This document shows positions 33,645 through 45,465 of a stretch of DNA of 64,000 nt, piece by piece (the stretch's first letter is position 1; every line of letters starts with the position of its first letter). A model generated the notes under the pieces. It made no database searches. It saw only the letters and a program-made list of their open reading frames with translations, and was not told the origin of the DNA. Made by a program: the position numbers and the translations under genes. This DNA comes from Planoprotostelium fungivorum (taxonomy: Eukaryota > Evosea > Variosea > Cavosteliida > Cavosteliaceae). Location of the stretch: NCBI GenBank assembly GCA_003024175.1, contig MDYQ01000121.1, positions 62,001-126,000 on the forward strand, written 5' to 3'.

Positions 33645-36041
33645 TTAGCTCTCTCCAGGGGCTCTTGGCTTCTTCACCATCGTCTGAGCCTGGGGCATTC
33701 CAGGCATTCCAGCCATGTTCATGGCGGCACCCGACGCCAAGCTCATGAAGCTGAAGGGGTTGTTCTGAGCGTCTGAGGGCAAGTAGATGACCTTCTCTAC
33801 GTTGCCCATAGAGCCCTTGACCATGTCCGTGTACATCTCAAAGAGGGTCATCTGGCTACCCAAGCTCGTCTGCGACAGTTTCGCGGCCTTCTGCGATTCT
33901 GCCTCGGCTCTCATCTGGATGGCCTTGGCTTCTGCCTCGGCCTGGATCTCCAGGGCCTTGGCGCGAGCTCTCGCGGCGATGAGCGTCGCCTCTGCCTCGG
34001 CTTTCGCCGTTTCCATGATCTGCATGTTCTTCGAGTCTGTCTCCGTCTTGAGAGAGGTAGCCATACCCTCGGCCTTGATTCTAGACACGTCTGCGTCTCT
34101 CCTCTGTTGGGCCGTCGCGATTTCGGTCTGTGAGGCGAGATTGGCAAGTTGGGTTTCGGTTTGAGTGGTGACGAGGGCCTGCTTAGAGATGTTGTTGGCC
34201 AGCTCTTGGTTCATAATCTTGAAGCTCTCGATACGGATGTTGCAGATCTCTATGCCGTAGCGGTCGTGGAAGGAGTCGTGCAGCTTAGCGATGAACTCAT
34301 CGTGGACCTTGTCGAAGAACATGGGAGCGGTTGGACTGGCTCCTCCCGCGTGGTCTTTGAATCTTCTCTCGGATTGGGCGTTGACCTCCTTCGATTGGGC
34401 CACCTGATGATGAGATGAGAAATAAAATCGAATAAAATCGAATTTTTCTCACCTCGGCCAGAGAAGTAGAACGGATGATAGCGTTGAGAGTGGCGATGGA
34501 TGTCTCGCGGACGAGAGGGATGACAGAGTCCTTACCAACAACCAATAGGACTCTCTCGGCGTCAGAGATACGGTAGAAGACGTCGGCCTTGATTCCGATT
34601 TCGACAAAGTCTTTCGTCTCGCAGGAGAGCATGTCTGGGTTCTCCTTTGAGTTCTGGTGGATGAGGTGGAGGCACTGCTGTTGTGTGGAGAGGAAAGAGT
34701 GGAAGATGTGATCGGCGGACTCGATGAGGTGACGGTTGGGGTATAGAACCTGGGAAGAGTTAACAGACGACCTAAAGGATGATGATGTCAAGATGATGCG
34801 TTGATGATTAGGGAGATGATGGTGGATGAGATCACCTGGAGCTTTCCCTTCAAGAAAGAGACACCGACTTCACCATCCCAGACGGTGATGATCTTCTTCG
34901 AGCCGAGAGCGATCTCCTTCTCAGAGGCACTGACACACTTGACGAAGGTGAAGTTGGGAGAGTCCTTCTGGTAGATGCCCTCTGAAATAAAATCAGATTT
35001 AAATCGCGATGGAGATGATATGTAGACGATGATGATGTCGTGTGATGTCTCACCGCTGAAGAACACGGGCTCGTTGTCTTCCCAGGCGAGACCGAGCTCT
35101 CCTCTTCTGACTCTGAATCTCGTGATGGTTCCGTGCTTGATGCAACCTTGGTTGAGATCCTCCATGCCGGTGAACTTGAAGGCCACCGAGTTGATAAAGT
35201 GTGTGCCTTGAGGAAGGAATTTGTAGTGGTTGTTGTCGTTGACCAGTGCAACCTGATGGAAGATGAGATGATGAAGTAGACACGATGCGATAGACTCACT
35301 GTTCCCTTGGGGACACGAATGAGGTTGATGGTGGCGTGGGTGATGACCGGCTGATTGGCGGAGACGAAGCCATCGAATGTGAGAAGATTGGAGTTGGTAA
35401 CATGGACACCCTCTCCCAAGAGCTTGGGGATGGCGTTCTCGGTGACCTTTCCAAACTGTCCACGGGGTACACGGATGACAAAGAGGGAGCCGTGCTTCAA
35501 ACAGGGTTGATTGAGATCCTGGACCTTGTCGAAGGCGAAGAACCGAGAGTTACGGACGTGAAGTCCCTCCCCGAGAATGATGGGGTGTCCCTGATCGGTG
35601 GCGAGACCGATCTGTCCTCGGGCCACACGTGCAATGGTGAGAGGTCCTCTGCGAATGAGACTCTCGCTGACGGAGTGTCTCTCGACGAGCTCGGCTCTAG
35701 GGTTCGGGCAGATCCAACGACCTGGCCCGACGACTTGAATCATACCATTGTACTCTGATGTCAGATTAGAAGATGAAGAATGGAGGGATTCTCTCACCTA
35801 CGAGCCCGATGTTTCCGACGTCGATGAGATGCCCGAAGACGGATTGAGAAGCATTGGGGGAGCGACCTCCATTGGCGACCTTGACTACATCTTCAATGGT
35901 GACGGCGTTAGGGCCGGTGATGAGCTTCTCCAGCTCCAGCTCGTTCTCCAGTCTCTGCGTGACGACGGCAGATAAGTCTGACTCATCCTCTACCAGGACG
36001 AGTGCGTCGGCTGGTGTGGCTGCCTTGTCGGATGTGGCCAT
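33645..36041 (-). CDS. vacuolin, SPFH/flotillin-like membrane coat protein
   Basis: The protein resembles dictyostelid vacuolins A and B, which coat late endocytic compartments. N-terminal exons start MATSDKAATPADALV. Then come repeated beta-rich blocks of about 50 residues (RVARGQIGLATDQGHPIILG, RVPRGQFGKVTENAIPKLLG, RVRRGELGLAWEDNEPVFFS), an SPFH/band-7 domain (GEVGVSFLKGKLQ, FLSTQQQCLHLIH, TKDFVEIGIKADVFY), then IRIESFKIMNQELANNIS and a long Ala/Glu coiled coil (AKAEAEATLIAARARAKALE) that would drive oligomer formation. The C-terminus is Met/Pro-rich, ending KKPRAPGES. Introns near 35820, 35300, 35060, 34830 and 34430 are short. The gene is strongly biased in codon use, suggesting high expression. 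The GC-rich coding bias produces long antisense frames here. Confidence 0.82.
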
Positions 36042-36676
36042 CTTAGAGGTTGTCTCTGTGTGTGGGTGGTGATCTGTGATCGACCGGTGGTGTTTTGTCT
36101 GTTCCGACGAAACCGTTTTACGCTAAGGTGGAATGTCTTAAGGACTTTCTTAAGCGTTAAGTCACGAGAACCGCCTGCGGCTGTCGGACTTCGCTGAATG
36201 GTTTTGCGGGAGCGAGAACCACAGTTTGTTCATTCCCAGCCACAGGAGTGTTCGCAATCGTCTGCGATTTCTCTTCTTGTTGTTGTCCGTCGTCTCATCG
36301 CATCATCGTTGGCGACGCTCAGATTCTATGCAGCCTTTCATTTAAGTCAAGGCGAGAAATGCGACTTCTGGGTCTTAAGGGGTCAGCGAGTGACAGGCTT
36401 AGAGAATGTACACCAGAAATGCGAGATACTGAGATACGTTGAAGAAAGGCCTTCCTTGCAGGATGTGTTGTGATGATGTGATCCTGATGAATTTGTCCAG
36501 AGGATTACGGCAGTGGATTTGTGAAGACATCACCAGGAGGTTTATCCCTCTAGAAGAGCTACTCGATCTGGTAAACAAATGTCAGTCTCCTAACGAAGAG
36601 GTCATCTCTGTGGTTAGCTTGTCGCAGCTGTGCTCTCAAAAGAGGCTTGTCATGTCATCGTATACTCGTAGTTTTA
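36042..36676. other. intergenic with uncertain plus-strand frame
   Basis: This gap lies upstream of the vacuolin start. A plus-strand frame from ATG 36463 to 36705 (with PLEELLDLVNKCQSPNEEV) looks partly protein-like and would overlap the 3' end of the GMC oxidoreductase gene by 29 bp, but no family is recognised. A small gene cannot be excluded. Confidence 0.25.
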
Positions 36677-39135
36677 TTAGAAGGACAGGGCGAAGAAGGA
36701 GATGATCGCCAGGAGAGGTGACGCGAAGATGAGCGCAGCAGATGAGGTCGTGCTCTGATCTCTGGCCACAGTCTGGGCCGCATTGTTGTTACCCGACTGA
36801 ACAGAGGAAGCAGAAGCAGCGGCGGCATTCGAAGGGCTAGCGCTGGAAGATGCAGCCGAGCCAGACGTGTAGGTCTCGGACATCTGTGGGTGATGATCAG
36901 CATCATGTGAGTGCGTTGAGGGTTCTCACCTGGACTTGCAAGATATCTGCAGCACGGACACCGAGTGCCATCACCATGGCAACTGGATGGGCTGGAATCG
37001 AATTGGGTAACAGAGACGCATCTACAACGTGGACGTTGCGAGTGCCTCTCAGTCTCAGAGTCGAAGGCTCGACACCTGACGACACATTAAAATCTTTTTC
37101 TCGTATTTTAATCTCCTCACCTCCAGCAGATTCGTCACCATCGAGGAGAGGAACTGTAGCGGTGTAGTGGTTCATGATGAGTCCAGAGACTCCAATACCG
37201 CCGACGTTGTTGCTCTTCACGTAGGAGCGGATATCAGCCTGATTTGTGGTCAGATATCACGTAGGCGTTTCATTCGCTTCACCTTATTCTTCGGGTCGTA
37301 AGAGTAATCGCCGACACCACCGGGGCCCAGGGTAACTTTGAGACCCGGACTGTTGGGCACGATCTACAACGATGAGCTTCCCGCGAAATTTCGATGAATA
37401 CTCACGTCGTTGATGGTGGTGTACATCGCATCCACCATGACATTGATGTCATTTTCAGATTGGAGGTAGATGTTAGGGTACTTTACATTGTAGCTCGAGT
37501 CAAGTTGAAGTCTGGCGGTACTGTTTGGTTCTAATAACATGAGAACGGCCTGGAAGGAAGTGTTCGTGTTGTAGATACCATTTCCGACACCGTTGGGGTT
37601 GACGAAGATCTGAAATCCCCGTGAGTTTTCTGTCGTCTCCCTGGTTTTAGGGTTTAACTCACCTCGACGTTGGGGTGAGCCACGGTGTTGGGATCAGATT
37701 TGATGTGAGCGGCGATGACTGGGCCGTACTGGCAGTACGGTCCGGTACGGTTGTAGACGAAGTTGCGGAGCACTTGCGTGTTTGCGGCGAAATTTCCGTA
37801 GGCAATGGTGGGTGTCTCGATTCCGACGCTGTTGTCGTGTTCTACAACGATCTGAACGCCAACGTGGTCGTAGACGTTGGATCCCACGGCCTTGTTGTCG
37901 ATGGTAAAAGTGACGGAATTTCCTTCGAAAATCTGAGACTCTTGTCCCTGGGGGCCCACGCCGCTGAGGTAGAGGAGACGGGGGGTCATCAGGGCGCCGG
38001 CACCGACGACGATTCTTCCCTGGGAATTGAGGGAAGCAGTTTGGGACTGATTGTTTACGGTGTATTCGACTCCAGTTGCCACGTCACCGTTGAAGATGAT
38101 CTTGGTCACCTGTGATCGTCAGTCAATGATCGTCATCACGATCGGATGATGATGGATGTGATGATGCGATGAGGTCATCTCAAAAAAAAGTGACGTGAGT
38201 GGATGATTCGGTCTCACCAGAGCGGACGAGACGATCTTGAGGTTGCTGAATTTGGATTGTCCGTCCTTGCCCACAACATCCTTGAGATAAGCGCTGACGG
38301 GTCCACCCCTCTGACCGTTACCGTCCGTGACCACGTATCTACAACGATTACGGACGGATGAGTGGAAGTGAAAAACTCACGGCGCGTTGTAGTAGCCCTT
38401 CAGATCTTGAAGGGGAGCGAGATCGCTCGTGTCAGATTTCGTGTAGCCGGTGGCGGCGAAACCGTTGAACATGACGTCAGCGATGCCGGAGAGGTAGGCC
38501 TTGCCGTCAGTAGAAGGTGTGGGAGTCACGGTCATCTTCGATCGTAACTCGGAGAATGCGGCAGCCATGTCAGATGATCTCCATCCTTGGGGGAAAGAGT
38601 CGAGGTAATAGCTGGGGGGGCTCTGGAATAGCATTCCGTTGAATTGAGAGTTTCCTGCGTAACCCTTTCCTGTGCATGATGTCAGCGGATGATGTGATGG
38701 ACGATGATTCATTCACCTTGCCAAGTGAAACCGAGCTCTTGGATCTTGTATGGATCTCCTTGGGATTGGAATGCGATGTCTTGGTATTCGCCCGGAATGT
38801 CAAAGATGGTGAGTTGTTGATCCTGGGGCACCCCATCGAAAAAATCGGGGACGTTCTGGCCTCCATTCTGCAGGTGACATCAGTACGAGTCGTGCACAGG
38901 TGGATGTCAGCTCACTAGAGAAGAGAGGGGTCCTCCATATTCTAAGACGAGGAAGCTGATGGTGTTCAGTGGGTGATGACGAGAGAGGGGCTTACCTCTT
39001 CGAAGAGTTCTGTAACAACTTGGACAGAGCGATGGCACTCGATGTGCCGAGTCCTACAAAGATGGCATCATATGATTGAGATGCGATGCATGTGATTTGT
39101 AATAGGACCAATAGAGAGAGTAGTGTTCGTTTCAT
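36677..39135 (-). CDS. secreted GPI-anchored GMC oxidoreductase
   Basis: This FAD-dependent glucose-methanol-choline family oxidase or dehydrogenase has a signal peptide (MKRTLLSLLVLLQITCIAS) followed by an FAD-binding start (YDAIFVGLGTSSAIALSKLL, a slightly altered GxGxxG). Middle exons carry GKGYAGNSQFNGMLF, substrate-pocket sequence, and GAGALMTPRLLYLSGVGP (the second GMC signature). The C-terminal domain has GIGVSGLIMNHYTATVPL and the catalytic-side VVDASLLPNSIPAHPVAMVMALG (HPVAM; the histidine is present). After this come a Ser/Ala-rich stalk and a hydrophobic end (SAALIFASPLLAIISFFALSF), typical of a GPI-anchor signal. It would act on the cell surface on sugars or alcohols. About ten introns interrupt it. 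The substrate cannot be told from sequence. Confidence 0.85.
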
Positions 39136-39503
39136 CGTAGCGTACGTGGTGTCTTGTTGCGTGATGCGTGGGAGTGTTTGAATCTCAGTGTTGAGTTCAG
39201 GTCCGAAATGTCATCGAGATTCGAAGATTTTAGGCACAAATGAAAATCGGCGAGTTTCACGGGTTCTATGAACGATTCTGGAGCTGTCAATCTATAGCCG
39301 CGGTTTACGATGGTGAGACTCCACAGTGTTGCAGCATCAGAGCTTCACTCCATCATCGATCACTTGAATGGTCCCAATCGAGCAGTCAACCGCGCACAAG
39401 CAAGAGTCACATCAGGCAGGAACATCATCAACCTCTTCCACTTCAATTTGAAATTTGTCAAACGAAAGTGATGAACTGTTCATTGTACAAAACGAATTGA
39501 AAA
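39136..39503. other. intergenic
   Basis: This gap lies between the GMC oxidoreductase start and the HAD hydrolase stop. An 86-codon plus-strand ATG frame at 39240-39500 has no recognised family and is not taken as a gene. The GMC promoter is expected here. Confidence 0.3.
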
Positions 39504-40603
39504 TTAAGCCTTCTGTAACAGCTCGTCCAGCAGCTTCAATGTGATGCCGCTGAAATCGGAGACTATCGTCTGTCATTACAATCTTCAAATTCAGCTCTGG
39601 CACTCACCGAAATACGTCGCTCCCGCCGCTTTTAACGTCTCTTCCGTCTGAGTCGACATGATGCCCACGATCACCTTGATACCGGCGGCTGTCATACGTT
39701 CGGTACGTACGTACTACGTATCGTCACTTCACCTGCTGCCGATCGAACGCCGGCGGGCGAGTCTTCGAAGGCGACGCATTCATAACCGGACACTCCGATC
39801 CTCTTCATACCTTCCAAGTATGGATCTGTATCGCTTCAGTTTCTTCCGTTGAATCTCTCGCGGCTATCCTGTGAATGCTCTCACCCGGGTGAGGCTTTCC
39901 ACGCTCACACTCATCGCCGATGACGATGCTCTCAAAATAGTCGGCCACCTGCGAGAATGAGCATCATCCATCTCGATGGACCATCGATGTCCAACATCAC
40001 CTTGAGATGATCGACCATAAATTCTGCGTTGGCTCTGCAGGCGTTCGTGACGCAGATGGATCTAACTGATCTGAGAGAAACTCCGACCGGTGTTCTCTTG
40101 ATGCTGTCGTTGTACTCTTTGTTAGACTGGAGGAGTTCGAGGAGTCCGAGTGTGGGATCTAGCTTGCTCTTACCGGAAGAGATGTGCTGGCGAAAGACTG
40201 CCTCCTTCTCTTCACCAAAGTCGAGTACCTGAGAGATTGAACATCGATTCAAAGATCGATGGATGTAGATGACTGACCTGCTGCGTTGTGTATTCTTTCG
40301 GTAAGAGTTCTCTGAAGATCACTGGGTTGTGCCGACCTGACAGACGATCACGATTGTGATTAACATCTACATCAGCAGGGGAAAGAAGAGGGATAGGTAC
40401 CTGAGACTTTCGCCTGGTAAAACTCATGATCGACGTTATAACCAAATGGGATCAAGACCTCCTTGAAGATATCAAAATGTATGCTGTCAGTCTCTGTCAT
40501 TGATCAGGTCTAATAGGATTGAACACTCTGCAATACCTGCCAGCGTGCCATCAATGTCGAAGAGGAGTCCTCTCAGCTTCTCAAATTTGGGTGGTGCGCT
40601 CAT
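39504..40603 (-). CDS. HAD-superfamily hydrolase
   Basis: This protein has the haloacid dehalogenase motifs in order: motif I LLFDIDGTLAG, where the first Asp is the nucleophile; a cap-domain segment (FYQAKVSGRHNPVIFRELL); motif II with VTNA; motif III around GDECERGKPHPDPYLEGM (the Lys); and motif IV YECVAFEDSPAGVRSAAGAG. The layout with a helical cap after motif I fits the beta-phosphoglucomutase/sugar-phosphate phosphatase group. It starts MSAPPKFEKLRG and ends LLDELLQKA. Five short introns are inferred. All catalytic residues seem present, so a phosphatase or mutase acting on small phosphorylated metabolites in the cytosol is likely. Confidence 0.85.
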
Positions 40604-41045
40604 GTCTTCCTTGTTCTCTGTTGGTAGTCTTGATACCGAGGTAAAATACGCTAGCGTGGCAAGAAAAGCCTTAGAGGACGATGTGCTTGAGATGAGGAGA
40701 CAGTTGACTCTTCGGCAATTCAAAAAAGCGGATTCTCCTTCGCCGCCGAATTTTCATCCGATGCGGCCCACCGCAGCGACCAGTGGTCAAGAGAAAAGGG
40801 AGGACTCTCCCTAGGTTGATACTGCTACCCTCGCCCTATTCACGATACAAAAGAGGAAAGAAGACCGATCATTACACAAAACTGCTACGGTGACATCGCT
40901 CGCTCATGGCGAACAAATGACCTCGAAAACAGAATAGATAGATATATGCGTAGCAGGATTACGGATTGGATAGCTGTTGTCTGCAAAGCTCCTCTTCATG
41001 GTGCACGATGAAGCACGGGCAGAGCGAAACGATTTATTCTTCCAT
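40604..41045. other. intergenic
   Basis: This gap of 440 bp lies upstream of the HAD hydrolase start and downstream of the secreted protein's stop. Plus-strand frames here are antisense extensions of the HAD 5' exon and show no family. Nothing else is seen. Confidence 0.35.
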
Positions 41046-41866
41046 TTAGAACATGGCACGCAACATTCTTTTCACAGGAGAAGATGTCCAAGAGGACTTG
41101 CATGACGCTTCGTTTGGAACTTGGAACCAAGAGGGAGAGGGTGTACCGATCACAGTGTTCTTGAAGTCGACCTCAAAGTGTTTGACGTAGGGGACGGTAT
41201 CATACACCATCTGCAATGTGTGAATCTGAGATCAAGGGTGATCGAAATTCACCTTGACGATGCTGTTGTCGACGACGCTGACCCACGCGAGAACGTCGTA
41301 TGCAGAGAGGTAATCGAAGGTCCAACCGGTCACTTTGACTCCGTCAATCACAGAAGTTCCATTAAATTGAGCAGTGGGTGGAACCTGTGAGGTTGAGACA
41401 CATTGCAACTGGGGCTGTACAAACCTGAAGAGGGAAGAATTCGCTGATGAAGGAGGGAATGCTAGGGTACTTCCAACACAGAGGGCCCTCAAACATGTAG
41501 GTCGAAATGGTGGAACCATCGGAGGATGGCTGTGCGACAAAGTTGGTGTGGATGGAGAGAGGTAAGACTACATTCGAGATCAATGTCCTGATTACGATCC
41601 AGCCGAATGACTCACATTCCTCTCCACCGAGCTCGATGTAGGCGGCGTTAGTGGTCAGGTCGACGGCGACGGCGCCTAGGAAGCGTGCATAAGTATCACC
41701 CACGTAATCGGGGAAGGTGACTGAAGCGATGTTAGAATGGAGAAGATGACCGTACGGTTGTCTCACGTGTATAGTTGGTCGTGTACGCTTGAGCGGTAGT
41801 GGGAGGAGTTGGGATGCTGATGGCGACAGCTACGAGAGCCATCAAGATAAAGAACTTCATGTTCAT
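41046..41866 (-). CDS. secreted ependymin-like protein
   Basis: A signal peptide (MKFFILMALVAVAISIPTPP) is followed by a beta-rich secreted domain: VTFPDYVGDTYARFLGAV, IYMFEGPLCWKY-like sequence (STYMFEGPLCWKYPSIPSF), VKVTGWTFDYLSAYDVLAW and MVYDTVPYVKHFEVDF, with few cysteines. The pattern of a single hydrophobic signal, a W/Y-rich beta sandwich and a late F-x-V-P-x2-C-like end recalls ependymin/LolA-fold proteins, but the match is weak. Two ATGs occur at the start (MNMKFF); the first, at 41866, is used. Four short introns are inferred. It is probably exported; the ligand is unknown. Confidence 0.55.
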
Positions 41867-42351
41867 GTCGGTGTGTGATCACTGTGATGTGATTTTCGGT
41901 CGGTGTCCTTGCAGGGTAATCGGGTAATCGGATAATCAGCAACGTGTTCGTGAAGCGAAGCGAACGGGTGGGAATCATTGATGTCTACACGCCAATACCG
42001 TACATCAACCAACAGAGGACAAAGATATTCGTCCGAGATGATTTGATTTTTCCGGTTGATGATGTACGACAAAAAATTAGGAGCGGACTACAAACGGATG
42101 ACAACTACAGTGGAACAAAAAGTGGATACATTTGTGAAGTGATCTTCGATGGTGAAACCTCATCAACAATCCAAGCTGCATCATTGAACGAACACGGTTA
42201 TTCTCCGCCGATTGAACTGAGTGCATCTATTTTACACGTCCATGACATAGAAATCCTGTGTGCCTCCGCCATGTACGAAAACTTCACATTCTCATGATCC
42301 TCTGCTTGTCTTTATTCACATATACGTTCGTGTGTGGATGTCACACAAAAT
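41867..42351. other. intergenic with an open frame
   Basis: A plus-strand frame at 41944-42297 is open for 117 codons (with KIFVRDDLIFPVDDVRQKI) but has no usable ATG until near its end. It could be an internal exon of an unseen gene divergent from the ependymin-like gene, or chance. No family is recognised. Confidence 0.25.
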
Positions 42352-43129
42352 CTACAAGCTGGGCGACAGCAATCGGCTCAAAAAGAGAGAATGGCCCTGT
42401 TGTGACTCTGTGCGTTGTTCTTGCTTCGCATTCATGGTCAGTTGCGGGGCGGTCGGGATGATCGGGTCTTCAGATGGCTGATGTTGCCTGTGTGATGGGA
42501 CTTGCATCAATTGCAGCTGAGGTATAGGTAGGACCATTCTTCCTTTCATCATCGGAGGGAGAGAGCTGACGGCCTGATAGAGGTGAGCTCCTTGAGGAGG
42601 AGCGTGTCCGTCGGTTACCTCGGTGGCCACTTTGGACCTCTTATAGTATTTCTTGTTGTATTCACTGATCTTGTCTTTGTTCTCGTCTCTGTATCGCTTG
42701 TTGCTAATCTTATTTCTCTGATACTTCTTCTCGTGAACTTTGCATCTGGAGGAATTGGTGACGCATGGTTTTCCACAGGGTCGCCCGAGGACTCTCAAAT
42801 TGCATGTTGTCTGACCATCTATGAGGGACAGTGTATCGTCGACCTGACCGTCTTTGCACGCGTGTTGTCGGACGGCTTCCATTACCAGTGATTCCATTCC
42901 TTCGTGCATTAGCTCTCTTGATGCGTCTGTCTGGCCGAGTTATCAGCAAGCCTGGTACTCCTGAATCGGAATTTCTCTTCACAAGCCACAAAGTGTATCC
43001 TTTCATCCATCTGCGAATCGGCACGGCGTCCGGTACAGTTTCGCAGATGCGAACGTAAAGATCCTTTGACCAGTTCGAAGAATGACGTCCTAAGGTCCGA
43101 CCTCTACAAATGAGCTCTCCAATAGGCAC
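42352..43129 (-). CDS. Cys/His-containing protein of unknown function
   Basis: A large 3' exon begins near ACA at 42930 (TDASRELMHEGMESLVMEAV) and contains a possible zinc-binding cluster CNLRVLGRPCGKPCVTNSS then RCKVHEKKYQ, a basic helical stretch (RNKISNKRYRDENKDKIS), and a Pro/Gln/Met-rich tail ending LLSPSL. An upstream exon (KDLYVRICETVPDAVPIRRW, MKGYTLWL) joins it in frame over a 51-nt intron near 42980-42931. The basic residues and Cys/His cluster suggest a nucleic-acid-binding protein, but this is inference. The 5' end is not resolved; 43129 is only the limit of the open frame, which starts with GTG. The alternative start is ATG 42909 inside the last exon. Confidence 0.5.
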
Positions 43130-43537
43130 GATCCCCCCATTTGCACGCCCGATAAACCTTTACCGCTACGTTCTCGAACCTCTATGTCTCTGCCTCTCAT
43201 GCGACCGTGCTCTCCTGCTCTCAATAAAAGAGAATACGGAAGTGTGGAAGCGCGAGAAGAGGAGATTCTTAAGGGGGTGTGTGGTAGGACAATTGACTGA
43301 ACTGGTCAACCTGTCAAGGGCAATGATGGAGATGGTGTCATTTGTGCATAAATCGAGCAAGTTGCCTTTTCGTTTTCCACCTTCGCCATTGTGGCATCAT
43401 CATGCGGTTCTCACCATGCTTTTCTAAAAGAGACCTTCGCTGCTGGTCAACAAGGACGGCGGTGAGTGACGATCGCTTAGACATTATACGAGAGGAAGAC
43501 AACAAACACTGTATTGCATGAAAGACCTCGGACAGTT
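43130..43537. other. intergenic
   Basis: No convincing gene is seen between the Cys/His protein and the chitinase stop. Frames on both strands lack family resemblance. The promoter of the Cys/His gene is expected here. Confidence 0.35.
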
Positions 43538-45465
43538 TCAACCGTAGAAGCCATTGTTGAGAGTTTGACTCCATCTGACCGAGCTAGAGTCGCGGACCAG
43601 CTCCCATCCCATAGCTCCTCCACAGGTATAGCCACGTCCGGCGCCTCTGGCCTTTCTGAATGCGCTCGCCAAGGCTGATGGAGTCATGTATCCGCGGCCG
43701 TCGTGATTTGAAGGACTTCCCAAAGGCTTTCCCACTACGATCTGACTGCATCCTATGCCCAAGCCACCGTTGGCAGTGCTCATGAGTTGAAAGACAGCAG
43801 TGTTGGGTCCGTATCCGCTTCTTTGCACGAAGAGGTCGTTGTAGGTGGGGATGTTGTCGTTGTTATAATACTGTCGGGGTATCAGTATGAATCGACGTGG
43901 ACATATCGTGATACAATGAGATAAAGCTGTCTCACCTGGATGTTGTACCAGTCGATCGACCCGCCAACTTGCTGATGAATGCTGTAGTAAGCATTGTCGG
44001 GGTAGTCACCGTTGGTCTGAGTCGAGAAATGAGGTCCTTGTGGTGCGTGAGTGATCAGATAGGTGCCCTGCGGCAACAGATTCCTCAAATTCCTCTGCAG
44101 GGAGATGACCCAAGAGGCCGAGAAGCAGTTGCCACATCTCTGGTTGGATCCAGGGTGAGCTGGGGCCTCGTAATCGATGTCAATGCCGTCCAGATTGTTG
44201 CTCTTGACGAAGCTGGCCAGTTGAGAGGCCACACTGGACGCAGATCGAGTGGTCGGATTATCGTCCGCGCCAAAAGCAGACGCGATGACTCTCATTCCCA
44301 CGTTGTGGTAGGACCTCTGGTATTGCACCTGAATGCTGCCGGACAAACGATCCCAGTAGCCAAGGGCAGAATATTGGTCGGGGGAGTTACGAGCGGACAG
44401 CCAGAATGCCAGTATGATAACGTTGTAATTGTGAGATGGAGTACCAGAGGCACCAGGAATGAGAATGGACCGAGCGAAGTTGTTCTGAGACACGAGCTGA
44501 TAGACGTAGATTACGTTCTTCCACGTGGGCCTGAAACCGTCGACAGTTCGCTTGTCGACAGAGGGGAGGAGAGGATCTTCAGCTCTCTTGGAGGTGGAAG
44601 GACCAACGTAGAAAGGTCCGATCTGATCGGGTGAGCGATGAGATGATGGAGAACGTCTCAACATACCTTCGTGCTGTAGCTGCACCAGCTCCATCCACAC
44701 GTACAATTGAGGCGGAGGTAATATGTCTCGGACACGTTGAGAGAGAAGGTGAGTTGGTAGAGGTTGTACAGAGAGTTGGAAGTAGGATCGCTGGAGAACC
44801 AGAAGCTCTGCAGCATGCGCGATTCAGAGTTGTTGAAGAACTTGAGCTGAACGGGGCATTGTGTCAGATTCAAGCTTCCGTCACCTGCAACGTCGATCAG
44901 ATGACAGCGTGATGGAGGATGACATGATGTTACCTGTGATGTTGACCGAGCTGACCTGTCCTACCGTGAGACTGCTGATGGTATAGCCAGGGACTCCATA
45001 AGAGATAGAGGGAGGGCTAGCGTAGGCACAGTTAGAGACACAGTTGGGAGGGTTCGTGTTGATGGCACAATAGTCGGAGGAGTTGCCGCAGTATCTGTCG
45101 AGAACTTTAGAAGGTGAAGGAGATGACTGCACGAGCCCACCCGTATTGAGAGCAACACAAGCCAGTTGGGCAGCCGAATGAAGCGCAGGACCAGCACTGG
45201 TTGACGCAGTTGTTGATGGGAGAGCAGTATTGATCCGTCGATCCGCAGCTGCCGTCCGGTCAGACATCATGTTCATCGGGATGAAAACTCACAATCCGTC
45301 AACACTGCAGCATTGGCCTTGGGGACACCAGTAGTCGTTGTCCGCATCACAGACTCCACTGGTGACGTTGGAATAGGTTACATTGGACGATGCGACGGCG
45401 AGATCGTCACACTGGCCGAGGGCTCCGGTGATGGCCAAGAGGAAGAAGATCGCGAGGGTCTTCAT
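43538..45465 (-). CDS. secreted GH18 chitinase with chitin-binding modules
   Basis: A signal peptide (MKTLAIFFLLAITGALG) is followed by Cys-rich hevein-type modules (CCSVDGLCGSTDQYC and CCSQYG, CGNSSDYC), a beta-rich linker domain with SESRMLQSFWFSSDP, then a glycoside hydrolase family 18 barrel. The catalytic signature DGIDIDYE keeps all three Asp and the acid/base Glu, so the enzyme should cut chitin. Barrel strands around YNVIILAFWL, GMRVIASAFG and the final YTCGGAMGWELVRD are visible. Introns lie near 45290, 45120, 44890, 44630 and 43930. Export and the two binding modules suggest digestion of fungal walls or remodelling of the organism's own wall. The codon-biased reading also gives an antisense frame of 221 codons, which is not a gene. 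Confidence 0.92.

Noticed and set aside
33787-34164. Plus-strand frame of 125 codons opposite vacuolin
   Set aside because: It is antisense to the Ala/Glu coiled coil of vacuolin, which reads as Ser/Ala/Leu on the other strand.
43969-44634. Plus-strand frame of 221 codons opposite the chitinase
   Set aside because: It mirrors the chitinase barrel exon; there is no recognisable family and no start context.
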